A stretch of 64,000 bases of DNA from Alkalihalobacillus sp. TS-13 (GCF_019720915.1 NZ_JAHKSI010000001.1:3224001-3288000), one strand, 5' to 3'; positions 35,603 to 51,336 are shown, counted from the first letter of the stretch. Numbers and translations are program-made. The notes: a model not told the origin generated them from the sequence alone.

Positions 35603-35641
35603 ACAAAAAAATTGAAGTATTTCGAAAAATACTTCTTTTTG
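35603..35641. terminator. Hairpin with T-tracts on both sides between lrp-type gene and opp operon
   Basis: GAAGTATTT (35614-35622) and AAATACTTC (35627-35635) pair across CGAA; seven As lie to the left and five Ts to the right. It may be a second terminator for the regulator gene. No plus-strand gene ends nearby. Confidence 0.55.
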
Positions 35642-35647
35642 TCAAAT

Positions 35648-35679
35648 AAAAAAGCCGGAGAAGCGTTTTCTCCTCCGGC
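35648..35679 (-). terminator. Intrinsic terminator of the Lrp-type gene
   Basis: On the minus strand GCCGGAGGAGAA pairs with TTCTCCGGC (one bulge) and is followed by six Ts. It lies about 50 bases after the stop. Confidence 0.85.
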
Positions 35680-35731
35680 ATGTATAAATAATCCTATTAA
35701 ATTTCCGTTTTGTAGAACCTCGATCGTTTAT

Positions 35732-36181
35732 CTATAACTTAAGTCCTGCTCTACTCTTAAACCTTCTTAAGAGAATATGACTTTCAACCCGTGTAATCCC
35801 TTCAAGAGCATATAATTCATTGTTAATAAATGATTCCAATGCGATGAAATCATTAACCAAGACATGCATGTGCAACGTACTTGGTCCTGTCATTTGATAA
35901 CAGCTTGCGACATTAGGATTGCTGGCTAGTGCTTCCGCTACTTTCACTAAAGCATTCGGTTCACAATCCACTTCAAAAAAAGCGGATACATTCTTTCCCA
36001 CTTTTTCTGAATTGATCATGACACTGAACTTTTCAATAACACCATTTTTTAATAATTGGTTGATTCTTTCTCTCACAGAGACTCTGGATAAATTCAGTTC
36101 TTTGCCTATATCCACATACGACATTCTTCCGTTTTGAGTAAGTAGTTCTAAGATTTTCTTATCAATCTGATCAATTTTCAT
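35732..36181 (-). CDS. Lrp/AsnC family transcriptional regulator
   Basis: 149 residues from ATG at 36181, with GGTGAGG before it. The N-terminal helix-turn-helix (MSYVDIGKELNLSRVSVRER, about 20-39) is followed by an RAM effector-binding domain with the MTGPSTLHMHVLV stretch in place of the usual GxxDY motif. Lrp/AsnC proteins form octamers and sense amino acids. It lies directly upstream of the peptide-import/gamma-glutamyltransferase operon in the same orientation but separated by terminators, and probably regulates it. B. subtilis ywrC, next to ywrABD, is the likely counterpart. Confidence 0.88.
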   Translation of the reverse strand: MKIDQIDKKILELLTQNGRMSYVDIGKELNLSRVSVRERINQLLKNGVIEKFSVMINSEKVGKNVSAFFEVDCEPNALVKVAEALASNPNVASCYQMTGPSTLHMHVLVNDFIALESFINNELYALEGITRVESHILLRRFKSRAGLKL

Positions 36182-36327
36182 TCCCTCACCACACAAATGT
36201 AAAGTTTATCTCCCTTTATTATATAGATAATGAGTTTGCTAAACAATCAAGCCGTTTTACAATTTCATACTTTTAACCTATTTTTCTCCTTATATAAATA
36301 GGCATAAAAAGCTTTTAATTAAAGACT

Positions 36328-36587
36328 CTGTTAAAGGACTACGTTGATTTTAGTACGAAATTCGCGGCACTCCTGCGGGAAAAGCGAGCCTGGCGAGACC
36401 CCACATTTAGATTAAGTGCTGTCTAGCTCAGCGACCAGTCACTTGGATCAATTTAAACTTCCTGTGGCGGCGACAGCCTCCTCGTCAGTTTTCCAGTGAC
36501 CTGTGTGACTAATCGGGTCGCTTCCGCTTTTCGTCAGCTCGCGGAAAGGGAGTGAATTTCGCAGAAATCAACAATAACCACTAACAG
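36328..36587. repeat. MITE-like element, complete (family A, copy 3)
   Basis: Bounded by CTGTTA (36328-36333) and TAACAG (36582-36587). The terminal inverted repeats continue with GTTGATTT and CGAAATT, then ACTCCTGCGGGAAAAGCGAG on one side and the reverse of CGCGGAAAGGGAGTG on the other. The interior has CTCAGCGACCAGTCACTTGG and a partly complementary TTTTCCAGTGACCTGTGTGA. It fills much of the 567-base gap between the lrp-type gene and tctC; the rest (36588-36748) should hold the tct promoter, which was not identified. Confidence 0.82.
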
Positions 36588-36748
36588 ATCCTAAAAATTA
36601 ATCAGAAAATTTAATCACCTCATAGACTTGTCGAAATATTTTGTATATACTTATTTGAAACAAAAGGGAATCCAAACGCCAAATTACATTTACAAATGGT
36701 GAATAAATGGGTTCATTCCTTTCAATTTTATAACTAGGGGGAGTAAAA

Positions 36749-37726
36749 ATGAAACAATTGAAGAAGAAAATGCTTTTCGCATTCGTGTTCACTCTTTCGA
36801 TCGTCACTGCTCTAACAGGTTGTTCAGCCTCAAGTGATTCCTCAAATTACCCAGAAAAAAATATCAAGTTGATCGTTCCCTGGTCTGCAGGTGGGGATAC
36901 GGATGTCATCAACCGGGTTGCAGTAAAGTATTTAGAAAAAGAATTGGAAACCAAAATAACGATCCAAAATATCAATGGAGGCAGCGGATCCATCGGTGCT
37001 GAGGAAGCTATGAAAGCTGAACCAGACGGATATACAATCCTAGCTGGTCATGATTCAATCGGGATTTCTAAACTAATGGGAAAAACAGACTTTGACTATT
37101 CTTCCTTCGAACCTGTCTCCCTGCTTACATCAGCACCTCAGTTGATTGCAACTCATGTGGACAACCCCTGGGACAGCATGAAGGATGTAGTTGAACAACT
37201 GAAGGAAGATCCGGAATCAATCAGCTTCGGGGCATCCATCGGTTCCACTTCACACATTGTACCTCTTGGTATCCAAGACAAAGCGGATGTTAAATTCAAA
37301 ATTGTCGGCTATGACGGGACTGCTAAACGTACCCAAGCTTTGCTAGGACAGCATCTTGACTTTGGAGCAACTACCATACCTGCTGCTAAGGAATATATGA
37401 AAGCCGACCAACTCAAAATGTTAGGAATTGCTACAGAGGAAAGAACCCCTGCTCTTCCTGATGTACCGACATTGAAAGAGCAAGGCATCGACTTTACAAA
37501 CGCAACTAATCGAGGATTTTTCGCCCCAGAAGGGACACCTGAAGAAATTGTCAAAACTTTAAGTGATGCCATTAAAAAGGTCGCAGAGAACCCTAAGTTT
37601 GTCGAGGAAATGGAAAAGATGGGTGTAGAGGTCAGATACATGGATAACGAAGAATACGCTAAGTATCTTCAGGATGATGTCGATTATTTGAGCGGTATGC
37701 TGAAAAGTCAAGGTGTCATCGATTAA
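36749..37726 (+). CDS. tctC: Tripartite tricarboxylate transporter substrate-binding lipoprotein (TctC-like)
   Basis: 325 residues with a lipoprotein signal (VTALTGC, Cys25). The mature protein has the TctC/Bug fold: PEKNIKLIVPWSAGGDTDVI (about 35-54), GGSGSIGAEEAMKAEPDGYT (about 78-97) and ALPDVPTLKEQG near residue 235. It captures a carboxylate, perhaps citrate or another di/tricarboxylate, for the TctAB membrane pair. GGGGGAG precedes the ATG. It is the first gene of tctCBA. Confidence 0.92.
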   Translation: MKQLKKKMLFAFVFTLSIVTALTGCSASSDSSNYPEKNIKLIVPWSAGGDTDVINRVAVKYLEKELETKITIQNINGGSGSIGAEEAMKAEPDGYTILAGHDSIGISKLMGKTDFDYSSFEPVSLLTSAPQLIATHVDNPWDSMKDVVEQLKEDPESISFGASIGSTSHIVPLGIQDKADVKFKIVGYDGTAKRTQALLGQHLDFGATTIPAAKEYMKADQLKMLGIATEERTPALPDVPTLKEQGIDFTNATNRGFFAPEGTPEEIVKTLSDAIKKVAENPKFVEEMEKMGVEVRYMDNEEYAKYLQDDVDYLSGMLKSQGVID

Positions 37727-37761
37727 TACGGATAGGGAAAACAACGAAACGGGGGTTGCGT

Positions 37762-38226
37762 ATGACTAAAGAACATATTGCAGGAGCCGTACTACTTTTA
37801 TTCTGTATATTCTTTTATTATCAATCGACATTCATCGATACAAAGGGCCTTACTGAGATCTCAGCAGCATTTTTCCCGCGTCTTCTTTTAGGGTTGATTT
37901 CCATTTTGACGATTCTAATGCTTATTCAATCGTTCTTGAAAAAAGAAAAAAAAACTGAAAAGAAGAAGGACAAAAATCAAAAAGAGGGCATCGTATGGAT
38001 CATCTTTACCCTTTTTGCTCTCTATATCTTAAGTTTGGATTTTCTTGGTTTCATCATTTCTTCTTTCATTTTCATTACGATTATTTATCTACTGATCTTA
38101 CCTGAGAAGAGACCGGTTAAAAGCCATGTGATCCCAATAGTCAGTTTACTAGTAATCACTGTTACCCTTTCAGTCATCTTTCAGAACGTCTTGAACGTTT
38201 ATCTACCAAAGGGAATCTTTTTCTAA
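37762..38226 (+). CDS. tctB: Tripartite tricarboxylate transporter small membrane subunit (TctB-like)
   Basis: 154 residues with four membrane helices and a Lys-rich cytoplasmic loop (about residues 56-74). The sequence shows the weakly conserved TctB pattern AAFFPRLLLGLISILTI. ATG at 37762 follows GGGGG; an in-frame TTG six bases earlier is less likely. It lies between tctC and tctA, which supports the call more than its sequence does. Confidence 0.85.
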   Translation: MTKEHIAGAVLLLFCIFFYYQSTFIDTKGLTEISAAFFPRLLLGLISILTILMLIQSFLKKEKKTEKKKDKNQKEGIVWIIFTLFALYILSLDFLGFIISSFIFITIIYLLILPEKRPVKSHVIPIVSLLVITVTLSVIFQNVLNVYLPKGIFF

Positions 38227-38239
38227 GGAGGGTTAACGA

Positions 38240-39760
38240 TTGGATAACTTACTTTTAGGAATTCAAGCAATCATGCACTGGGATACTCTGCTATTGATGA
38301 TGATAGGAGTCATTGCTGGAATCGTCTTCGGATGTATTCCCGGCTTTACAATTACCATGGCAGTAGCGCTAACCCTACCTTTCAGTTTTGGTTTAGAACC
38401 ACTTGCAGGAATTTCATTGATGATGGGAGTTTGGCTTGGTGGTGCTTCCGGTGGGTTGATTTCTGCCTGCTTATTAGGGATTCCAGGAACTCCTTCTGCA
38501 ATGGCTACAACCTTTGATGGTTATCCCATGGTAAAGAACGGGGAGCCTGGAAAAGCGCTAGCTATCGGATTATGGTCTTCCTTCATCGGTTCGATTATCG
38601 GTGGAGTGATTCTCGTTTTGGCTGCTCCAATGTTATCGACATGGGCGATCAAATTCGGAGCCTGGGAATTTTTCAGTCTGATGGTCTTTGGATTAAGCGC
38701 TATTGCAAGTTTAGGTGAGGGAAATTTGATAAAAGGATTAATAGCTGGTCTGGTTGGCATGTTTATCGGCACAATTGGAACCGATCCTATAATGGGAGTT
38801 GAGCGTTTCACTTTCGGATCTGTGGAAATGCTGAGCGGGTTTGCATTTTTACCTGTTTTGATCGGGATCTTTGCTTTCTCTCAACTCCTATCTGAAGCTA
38901 AAAAAGAAAAAAAGGAAAAGCTGGAATTCAATCAAAATATCAGGTTATCCTATCCCGTCAGCAAGACCTTGAAAAATATGATTTCCTCGTGGGCGAATGT
39001 GATCCGCTCATCCTTTGTAGGAACCTTTATCGGTGCCCTGCCTGGAGCAGGTTCAAGTATTGCTAATATCCTTAGCTATGATATTGCTAAAAAAATGTCT
39101 AGAAACCCAAGTAAATTTGGAAAAGGGACTCAGGATGGCATCATTGCTGCTGAATCTGCAAACAACTCTTCAGAGGGAGGCGCTCTGATACCTACACTTG
39201 CTTTGGGAATTCCAGGAAGCGCGGTTACAGTAATGATGATGGGAGCTCTTTTAGTCCACGGAATTCAACCCGGCCCGTACTTTTTTGTCTCTGAACCAGT
39301 TTTGGCCTATGGGATCTTTCTCTCATTCTTTATTTCGGCTATATTCATGCTCATCATACAATCATTTGGTATCAAATTTTTCCTGAGGATCAATGACGTT
39401 CCGATGCATTACCTCATTCCTGTGGTCATTATTTTGTGTGCACTAGGAAGCTTCGCTATCAATAATCGGGTCTTCGACATTTGGGTTTTACTACTGTTTG
39501 GAATTGTGGGTTACTTGATGAAGCTAGGCAATTTTTCACTACCTGCCTTTATTCTGGGTGTCATTCTTGGGCCGTTGACAGAGGAAAACTTACGGATCGC
39601 AATTACGACCAATAGTGATCTGACGCTTTTCATTACTCGACCAATTTCGGGAGTTCTATTACTCTTGACTGTTCTCTCGATTTTATATGCGATCATAACA
39701 GACATCCGGTATAACAAGCGTATACAAACTACTGATTCAACCGGTATCCCAAGAACATAA
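38240..39760 (+). CDS. tctA: Tripartite tricarboxylate transporter large membrane subunit (TctA-like)
   Basis: 506 residues with about 11-12 membrane helices. Family signatures are GCIPGFTITMAVALTLPFSF (about 31-50), LLGIPGTPSAMATTFDGYPM (about 77-96) and GALPGAGSSIANILSYDIAK (about 263-282). It forms the transport channel driven by the ion gradient. The start codon is TTG at 38240, backed by AAGGAGGG and the lack of any ATG near it. A terminator follows. Confidence 0.93.
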   Translation: MDNLLLGIQAIMHWDTLLLMMIGVIAGIVFGCIPGFTITMAVALTLPFSFGLEPLAGISLMMGVWLGGASGGLISACLLGIPGTPSAMATTFDGYPMVKNGEPGKALAIGLWSSFIGSIIGGVILVLAAPMLSTWAIKFGAWEFFSLMVFGLSAIASLGEGNLIKGLIAGLVGMFIGTIGTDPIMGVERFTFGSVEMLSGFAFLPVLIGIFAFSQLLSEAKKEKKEKLEFNQNIRLSYPVSKTLKNMISSWANVIRSSFVGTFIGALPGAGSSIANILSYDIAKKMSRNPSKFGKGTQDGIIAAESANNSSEGGALIPTLALGIPGSAVTVMMMGALLVHGIQPGPYFFVSEPVLAYGIFLSFFISAIFMLIIQSFGIKFFLRINDVPMHYLIPVVIILCALGSFAINNRVFDIWVLLLFGIVGYLMKLGNFSLPAFILGVILGPLTEENLRIAITTNSDLTLFITRPISGVLLLLTVLSILYAIITDIRYNKRIQTTDSTGIPRT

Positions 39761-39782
39761 CACATGATATGGATTTTTTGTC

Positions 39783-39816
39783 TGCAGGTCATTTCAAAGA
39801 AGTGATCTGCTTTTTT
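39783..39816 (+). terminator. Intrinsic terminator of tctCBA
   Basis: GCAGGTCATTTC and GAAGTGATCTGC pair with two G-U pairs around a three-base loop and are followed by six Ts. Confidence 0.88.
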
Positions 39817-39817
39817 G

Positions 39818-40310
39818 TGGATTTTTAAACAAACGTTCTGTTACAGAACCACTCCTGCGGGAACAATGGTCCAGGCAAGACCCCCGCAGCGATGTTATCA
39901 GTTAACTAACGGACATCAGAGCCGTTATTTGTGACAAAATCGCTGTTTCTGAAATTTAACGGACACCACAGCCGTTAATTGTGACCAAAATAGCCGATTT
40001 CCTATGATATTTGCGAAATAAGGTCCCTGGTGTCCGCTAAGTTTGAAAAATTCCATTATTTTAGTCAAATAAGGTCTCCTGTGTCCGCTAACGGGTTAGT
40101 ACAACTGGGTTTCCGCGAGGATAGAGTGCGGAACTAAGTTTTTGCAAGATGTGATGTCCAGCTCAGCGACCAGTCACTTGGATTACTTCAAACTTCCTGC
40201 AGCGACCACAGCATCATCGTCAGTTTTCCAGTGACCTGTGTGACTTTGCGGATCGCCTCCGCTTTTCTTCAGCCCTTGAATGGTAGTGAATTTCGTTTAA
40301 AAATCAACAA
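39818..40310. repeat. MITE-like element split by a second repeat (family A, copy 4)
   Basis: The left part (39818-39895, ACTCCTGCGGGAAC and AGACCCCCGCAGCGATG) and the right part (40108-40310, CTCAGCGACCAGTCACTTGG, TTTTCCAGTGACCTGTGTGA and GTGAATTTCG) match the two halves of copy 3. The ends carry GATTTTTAAAC on both sides in inverted orientation. Between the halves lies the GGACACC repeat (39905-40092). The two fill nearly all of the 613-base gap between tctA and atpC. Confidence 0.75.
39905..40092. repeat. GGACACC inverted-repeat array (family B, locus 1)
   Basis: Two direct units of the form TAACGGACACCAGAGCCGTTA begin at 39907 and 39957 (50 bases apart). Two inverted units ending TGTCCGCTAA follow, with TGTCCGCTA at 40031 and 40082 (51 apart). 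The whole can fold into a long hairpin. A simpler copy is at 63332-63417. Confidence 0.82.
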
Positions 40311-40319
40311 GGAAGATTA

Positions 40320-40363
40320 AAAAAAAGACCCTCCCAGCTTAAAATCGAGCTGAAAAGGTCTTT
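40320..40363 (-). terminator. Intrinsic terminator of the atp operon
   Basis: AAAGACC and GGTCTTT enclose an inner CAGCT/AGCTG stem; the A-run at 40321-40326 gives a U-tract on the minus strand. It lies about 10 bases past atpC. Confidence 0.87.
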
Positions 40364-40373
40364 GTAAGCAGCT

Positions 40374-40808
<435 letters not shown>

Positions 40809-40844
40809 TCAGATAAAGATTTACCTTCATTTTGCACAGATCAT

Positions 40845-42302
<1,458 letters not shown>

Positions 42303-42310
42303 CTATTGGT

Positions 42311-43219
<909 letters not shown>

Positions 43220-43253
43220 TTATGATCCGAAAGAAAACGGGATGTCGCTAAGA

Positions 43254-45878
<2,625 letters not shown>

Positions 45879-45958
45879 TCATACATAAGGAATGGCGAGG
45901 TCCACATAGAACTTCGCCATTATGAAAACTACAGGGTAACGCTACAGAAAGTTATTGA

Positions 45959-46174
<216 letters not shown>

Positions 46175-46496
46175 TTAAATTTCCTCCTTGAGAAATATAG
46201 ATTAGTTTATAATTTCTTCCCATAAATGGGCTTATTCCTAGAATCAAAGACTTGCATGTTTGTTCAGTACATCACTTATGATGTCATATGACGCTATACT
46301 ATGGTCCATTTCGAAATCATTCGTTACATTTTAAAACTTCATTTTAATAAGTGTTTAAAATGTGACGGATCAGAAACAAGTAGTTCGCGGCGTAACAATC
46401 ACTGCCTAAATACGTCACATCCTGTGACAACGGCAGTACTAGCACGTCCTGTGCGTCGGAAATACGCCGTTTATCATTCGTTGCAGTTTAAACATC
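46175..46496 (-). other. Long structured spacer between atpB and atpE
   Basis: 322 bases without a gene inside the atp operon, where a few dozen are usual. On the minus strand several stems can form: TCACA-GGA-TGTGA, ACATTTTAAA with TTTAAAATGT, CATCA-TAAG-TGATG and CCCAT-TT-ATGGG (the last about 45 bases before the atpE ribosome site). No promoter or terminator is clear. Confidence 0.6.
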
Positions 46497-47603
<1,107 letters not shown>

Positions 47604-47607
<4 letters not shown>

Positions 47608-47831
47608 TGGTCCTCTTCTCCAAAATAGCGCTGAATTAACTTGATCATCCCGTATACTCCTGCTGCTAAACCAATGAACAGTCCGATGATCATCAAGAAC
47701 GGAGCTGTATCCAAACTACGATCCAACCACATGCCACCGAAAATGCCGACAAGTATCGACCCTACTAATTGGGAGAGAATACCGGACATCAATGCCATCG
47801 AGTGGAGAGGTGAACGTTTACCAGTGCGCAT
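47604..47831 (-). CDS. atpZ: AtpZ, AtpZ/AtpI family membrane protein
   Basis: 75 residues, two membrane helices (about 15-35 and 44-66), with the family pattern GILSQLVGSILVGIFGGMWLD. It is the first gene of the atp operon. AtpZ with AtpI has been proposed as a calcium/magnesium channel in alkaliphilic Bacillus. AAAGGAGTG precedes the ATG. The upstream 260 bases to upp should hold the operon promoter, which was not assigned. Confidence 0.88.
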
Positions 47832-48091
47832 CTTATCGCACTCCTTTGTAAAATGGCTTGGTTTTGAGGTTTAAGATGAGAACTTATACGCAAAAAAATT
47901 TTGGGCATAAGCCGGAGTAATAGACGAGATTTAAAAGTTGCGAGAATGTAGATATAGTAGGTATGAAAACCTTATCATACATCCTTTGTAAGAATACTAT
48001 AGCCACTAGTACATGTCAATTGTGTTACAAGCGAAAATCATGGTAAGATTTGAACACTTTTTGAACCTTTTTTCACCTGATGATTATCCAT

Positions 48092-48721
48092 TTATTTTGT
48101 GCCGAACAATCGGTCTCCTGCATCTCCAAGTCCTGGAACGATATATCCTTTTTCGTTCAAGTATTCATCCATTGCCCCAAGGTAAATATCGACATCTGGA
48201 TGGGCTTCTTGAACCATTTTTACTCCTTCAGGTGCAGCAATCAGACACATCAGCTTGATGTTCTGGGAACCGCGCTTTTTCAAGGAGTTGATCGCTGCAA
48301 CAGCAGAACCCCCAGTAGCAAGCATAGGATCGATTACGATGAGTTCACGTTCTTCAATATCGCTAGGAAGCTTCACATAATACTCTACAGGCTGTAACGT
48401 TTCCGGATCACGATATAATCCGACATGCCCGACCTTTGCGGCAGGGATCAACTTCAGGATTCCATCAACCATCCCTAAACCTGCACGAAGAATCGGCACC
48501 AAGCCTAGCTTCTTACCCGCAATCGTGTATGCCTTCGCTTCAGAAACCGGTGTTTTCACCGTTACCTCTTGCAGGGGAAGTTCCCTCGTGATTTCGAACG
48601 CCATGAGGGCTGCAACTTCATCGACAAGCTCACGGAATTCTTTCGTTCCGGTTGATTCATCACGGATATAAGTAATCTTGTGTTGGATCAACGGATGTTC
48701 AAGAACGTGTACTTTACTCAT
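48092..48721 (-). CDS. upp: Uracil phosphoribosyltransferase
   Basis: 209 residues. The PRPP-binding loop [20 protein letters not shown] (about 127-146) and the C-terminal uracil-binding [18 protein letters not shown] are diagnostic. It converts uracil and PRPP to UMP in pyrimidine salvage. It lies between glyA and the atp operon, as in B. subtilis. GGAGAGATGATG precedes the start. Confidence 0.97.
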   Translation of the reverse strand: MSKVHVLEHPLIQHKITYIRDESTGTKEFRELVDEVAALMAFEITRELPLQEVTVKTPVSEAKAYTIAGKKLGLVPILRAGLGMVDGILKLIPAAKVGHVGLYRDPETLQPVEYYVKLPSDIEERELIVIDPMLATGGSAVAAINSLKKRGSQNIKLMCLIAAPEGVKMVQEAHPDVDIYLGAMDEYLNEKGYIVPGLGDAGDRLFGTK

Positions 48722-48914
48722 TCATCATCTCTCCTTATTAGTTTATGTAAAATTAGAGTTGTCTCAAAACTTAGTCTTTGCAACTCCTCTCAAGGTTTTT
48801 TGCCTCTCGCAAATTGTACAGAAAAAAGGTGGCAAGTTCAACACGATTCGTCAGGAAAATCATACCTGAAACAAAAACAGTACCAATTGAGTAGAAATTC
48901 GAGGTAAGTGTATA

Positions 48915-48984
48915 AGTGGATGACCTGGGTTACGGTCTCCAAGGTGAGACACTATTGGCAAAAACGGCCTACTCAGGTCCACTT
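48915..48984. other. Predicted nested hairpin upstream of upp
   Basis: GTGGATGACCTGGGT and ACTCAGGTCCAC pair (two-base bulge), enclosing a second stem GTCTC-CAAGGT-GAGAC. It lies in the 485-base gap upp-glyA, about 200 bases before upp. It does not match a PyrR-binding loop or any riboswitch recognised by eye. The rest of the gap contains the 20-21-bp array, the glyA terminator and otherwise featureless sequence. Confidence 0.4.
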
Positions 48985-49092
48985 TTGGGTTGGGTTTTAA
49001 GATAAAGGCGTTTATAGAAGGAAAAGACGTAGCGAAGGTCACGTTTTCATCAAAATGGCTTGAAAAAGTTAATGATAAGAATAGAAGAAATG

Positions 49093-49150
49093 GATTATCT
49101 ACAAAAATCCGGGGTCAACTTCCAAAAATTTGAAATTATCTACAAAAGCG
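49093..49150. repeat. Short array of ATTATCTACAAAA units, 20-21-bp period
   Basis: The C of the CTACAAAA element lies at 49102, 49123 (diverged CCAAAAA) and 49143. On the minus strand the unit reads TTTTTGTAGATAATC, related in form to the TTTTGTCCAGATAA array at 14195. Confidence 0.6.
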
Positions 49151-49159
49151 ATTTGTATT

Positions 49160-49190
49160 GAAAAAGAAGGCGGCCGGTAAACCGCCGCCC
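49160..49190 (-). terminator. Intrinsic terminator of glyA
   Basis: On the minus strand GGCGGC (with GGT/ACC inside) pairs with GCCGCC and is followed by TTCTTTTT. It lies 17 bases past glyA. Confidence 0.85.
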
Positions 49191-49206
49191 TCCCATTGAA
49201 CCATTT

Positions 49207-50442
49207 TTATTTGTATAACGCGTATTTAGAAGAAAGTCTCTCCACACGCTCTTTGGCAGCAGTTTTTGTTTCTTCATCCTCTGGGTTGCGAAGGACAAGG
49301 GCGATGATGGAGGCGATCTCCTTCATATCTTCTGCCCCGAAACCTCTTGATGTGACTGCCGCTGTTCCAATACGGAGACCACTCGTCACGAATGGACTTT
49401 CGGGATCAAACGGAATCGTGTTTTTATTGGCAGTGATTCCGATATCATCAAGGGCACGCTCTGCCACCTTCCCTGTTACGTCCATATTACGGACATCGAC
49501 AAGCAACAAGTGATTATCCGTTCCACCTGAAACAAGCGATAGGCCTTCTTCATTCAAAGCTTCTCCAAGCAAACGTGCATTATCGATCACATTTTGAGAA
49601 TATGTTTTGAAATCGTCTTTAAGTGCTTCCCCGAAAGCAACCGCCTTTGCAGCGATCACGTGCATGAGCGGACCACCCTGGATTCCTGGGAAGATCGATT
49701 TATCGATTTTCTTCGCAAATTCTTCTTTACATAAAATCATCCCGCCACGTGGTCCACGTAAGGTCTTATGTGTGGTAGTCGTCACGAAGTGTGAATGCGG
49801 TACAGGATTCGGGTGATGACCTGTCGCTACAAGGCCAGCAATATGAGCCATGTCCACCATTAAGTATGCACCGACTTCATCTGCGATCTCTCTGAACTTT
49901 TTAAAATCGATTTCACGCGGATAAGCACTAGCACCGGCAACGATCAGCTTCGGCTTATGTTCCTTGGCTAATTCCAGCACCTTGTCGTACTGAATTGTAT
50001 GTGTTTCTTCATCTACACCGTACTCGACGAAATTGTATTGGATACCGCTGAAGTTGACCGGACTTCCGTGTGTCAGATGTCCTCCGTGAGATAGGTTCAT
50101 CCCAAGCACTGTGTCGCCTTGCTCCAGGATGGTGAAATAAACCGCCATGTTCGCTTGCGCTCCTGAATGCGGTTGGACATTAACGTGTTCCGCACCGAAA
50201 AGCTCTTTCGCACGGTCTCTTGCAAGGTTTTCCACGACATCGACATGCTCACAGCCACCGTAATACCTACGGCCCGGGTAACCCTCTGCATATTTGTTAG
50301 TAAGAACAGATCCTTGAGCTTCCATTACAGCTTTGCTGACAAAGTTTTCAGATGCAATCAATTCTATTTTATCGCGCTGACGACCCAATTCATCCTGGAT
50401 CGCATCGAAAACAACTGCATCTTGACTCTTAAGTTGATCCAT
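49207..50442 (-). CDS. glyA: Serine hydroxymethyltransferase
   Basis: 411 residues of the fold-type I PLP family. The PLP lysine is in [18 protein letters not shown] (about 223-240); [15 protein letters not shown] and the SGTPALTTRG-equivalent [15 protein letters not shown] are present. It converts serine and tetrahydrofolate to glycine and methylene-THF. GGAGTGGAACC precedes the ATG. It appears monocistronic, with terminators on both sides; no riboswitch or PurR box was recognised upstream. Confidence 0.98.
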   Translation of the reverse strand: MDQLKSQDAVVFDAIQDELGRQRDKIELIASENFVSKAVMEAQGSVLTNKYAEGYPGRRYYGGCEHVDVVENLARDRAKELFGAEHVNVQPHSGAQANMAVYFTILEQGDTVLGMNLSHGGHLTHGSPVNFSGIQYNFVEYGVDEETHTIQYDKVLELAKEHKPKLIVAGASAYPREIDFKKFREIADEVGAYLMVDMAHIAGLVATGHHPNPVPHSHFVTTTTHKTLRGPRGGMILCKEEFAKKIDKSIFPGIQGGPLMHVIAAKAVAFGEALKDDFKTYSQNVIDNARLLGEALNEEGLSLVSGGTDNHLLLVDVRNMDVTGKVAERALDDIGITANKNTIPFDPESPFVTSGLRIGTAAVTSRGFGAEDMKEIASIIALVLRNPEDEETKTAAKERVERLSSKYALYK

Positions 50443-50619
50443 GGTTCCACTCCTTTACTGACCTCTACACTATTTTTAAAAACAATGATTACATTTTATC
50501 ATTATTGCTAACGTCACGTAACGCTAAACGGGCTATTTCTCTGAAATTTCATAGGATTGTAATTGAAAGGGTTTACAAAGATACACGTACGTGACATCAG
50601 ATTGTTTTTAACATAAATA

Positions 50620-50665
50620 TGAATTTTTAGATTTATTCAGGATTTTTCAGATTTATTTTCAAAAT
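50620..50665. repeat. Short array of GATTTATTCA/GATTTTTCA units, 20-bp period
   Basis: GAATTT and GATTTT start at 50621 and 50641, and GATTTA at 50630 and 50650. It lies in the 321-base gap between glyA and the ywlG terminator; nothing else was seen apart from the glyA upstream region. Confidence 0.5.
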
Positions 50666-50710
50666 TTCATACTTCAGGCTTGCAACAAACGATTTGAAAA
50701 CGACCAAAGC

Positions 50711-50749
50711 AAAAAAGGCTGACTGCAGCAACTTGCCGCGATCAACCTC
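50711..50749 (-). terminator. Intrinsic terminator of the ywlG transcript
   Basis: On the minus strand GGTTGA pairs with TCAGCC, enclosing CGGCAA/TTGCTG, followed by six Ts. Confidence 0.82.
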
Positions 50750-50763
50750 ATTGATCATCATCC

Positions 50764-51336
50764 CTATTTATACGAAATTTCTTCTTTAGCTGGATAAACT
50801 GCCCTTTCTCCGCCGATCAGTTTCGGACGGGTACGCGCGAGTGTCACGTGGGCATGGCCGATCGATTTTACGGAAGATCGAACTGGTACTGCAACATGCT
50901 TCAAGTGCATCCCGATGAATGTGTCACCGATATCAATCCCAGCATCGGCTTTAATATGCTCGACGATAACGGGATCTTTCAAGTGATGGAAGGCATAGGT
51001 CGGCAATGCACCACCAGCTGACCGGACCGGAACCACAGTCACAGGTTCATATCCTCGTTCTAACGCTGCTTGACGTTCCATCACCAATGCCCGGTTCAGA
51101 TGCTCACAGCATTGGAAAGCGATATTGACATTCGTCCTTTCTTGAAACTCGATTACGCCTTCAAAAAGCTGATGTGCAACATCCATCGTACCGGACGTTC
51201 CAATCGCTTCTCCCACCACTTCGCTCGTACTTGCTCCTACGACCAATAGTTGATTTGAAGAAAGCGGGATCGCTTTGTCCAGTTCCTCCAGGGCTTCGAC
51301 AACTTGGGGTTGAACCTCATACAGTGATTCGTCCAT
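50764..51336 (-). CDS. ywlG: YwlG family protein (DUF436, TIGR01440)
   Basis: 190 residues. The start at ATG 51336 has AAAGGAAGA upstream; an earlier in-frame Met lies within the rpiB intergenic region. The family segments [20 protein letters not shown] (about 30-49) and [16 protein letters not shown] are clear. Function unknown; a thioesterase or CoA-related role has been suggested only from structure. It follows rpiB by about 50 bases, as in B. subtilis. Confidence 0.9.
   Translation of the reverse strand: MDESLYEVQPQVVEALEELDKAIPLSSNQLLVVGASTSEVVGEAIGTSGTMDVAHQLFEGVIEFQERTNVNIAFQCCEHLNRALVMERQAALERGYEPVTVVPVRSAGGALPTYAFHHLKDPVIVEHIKADAGIDIGDTFIGMHLKHVAVPVRSSVKSIGHAHVTLARTRPKLIGGERAVYPAKEEISYK

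Noticed and set aside
48860-49042. 60-codon minus-strand frame between upp and glyA
   Set aside because: No ribosome site, unusual composition, and it coincides with the nested hairpin.
50443-50763. Glycine riboswitch, T-box or PurR box before glyA
   Set aside because: None of the conserved cores (GGTACCGCG-type T-box antiterminator, tandem glycine aptamer, CGAAC repeats) was seen.
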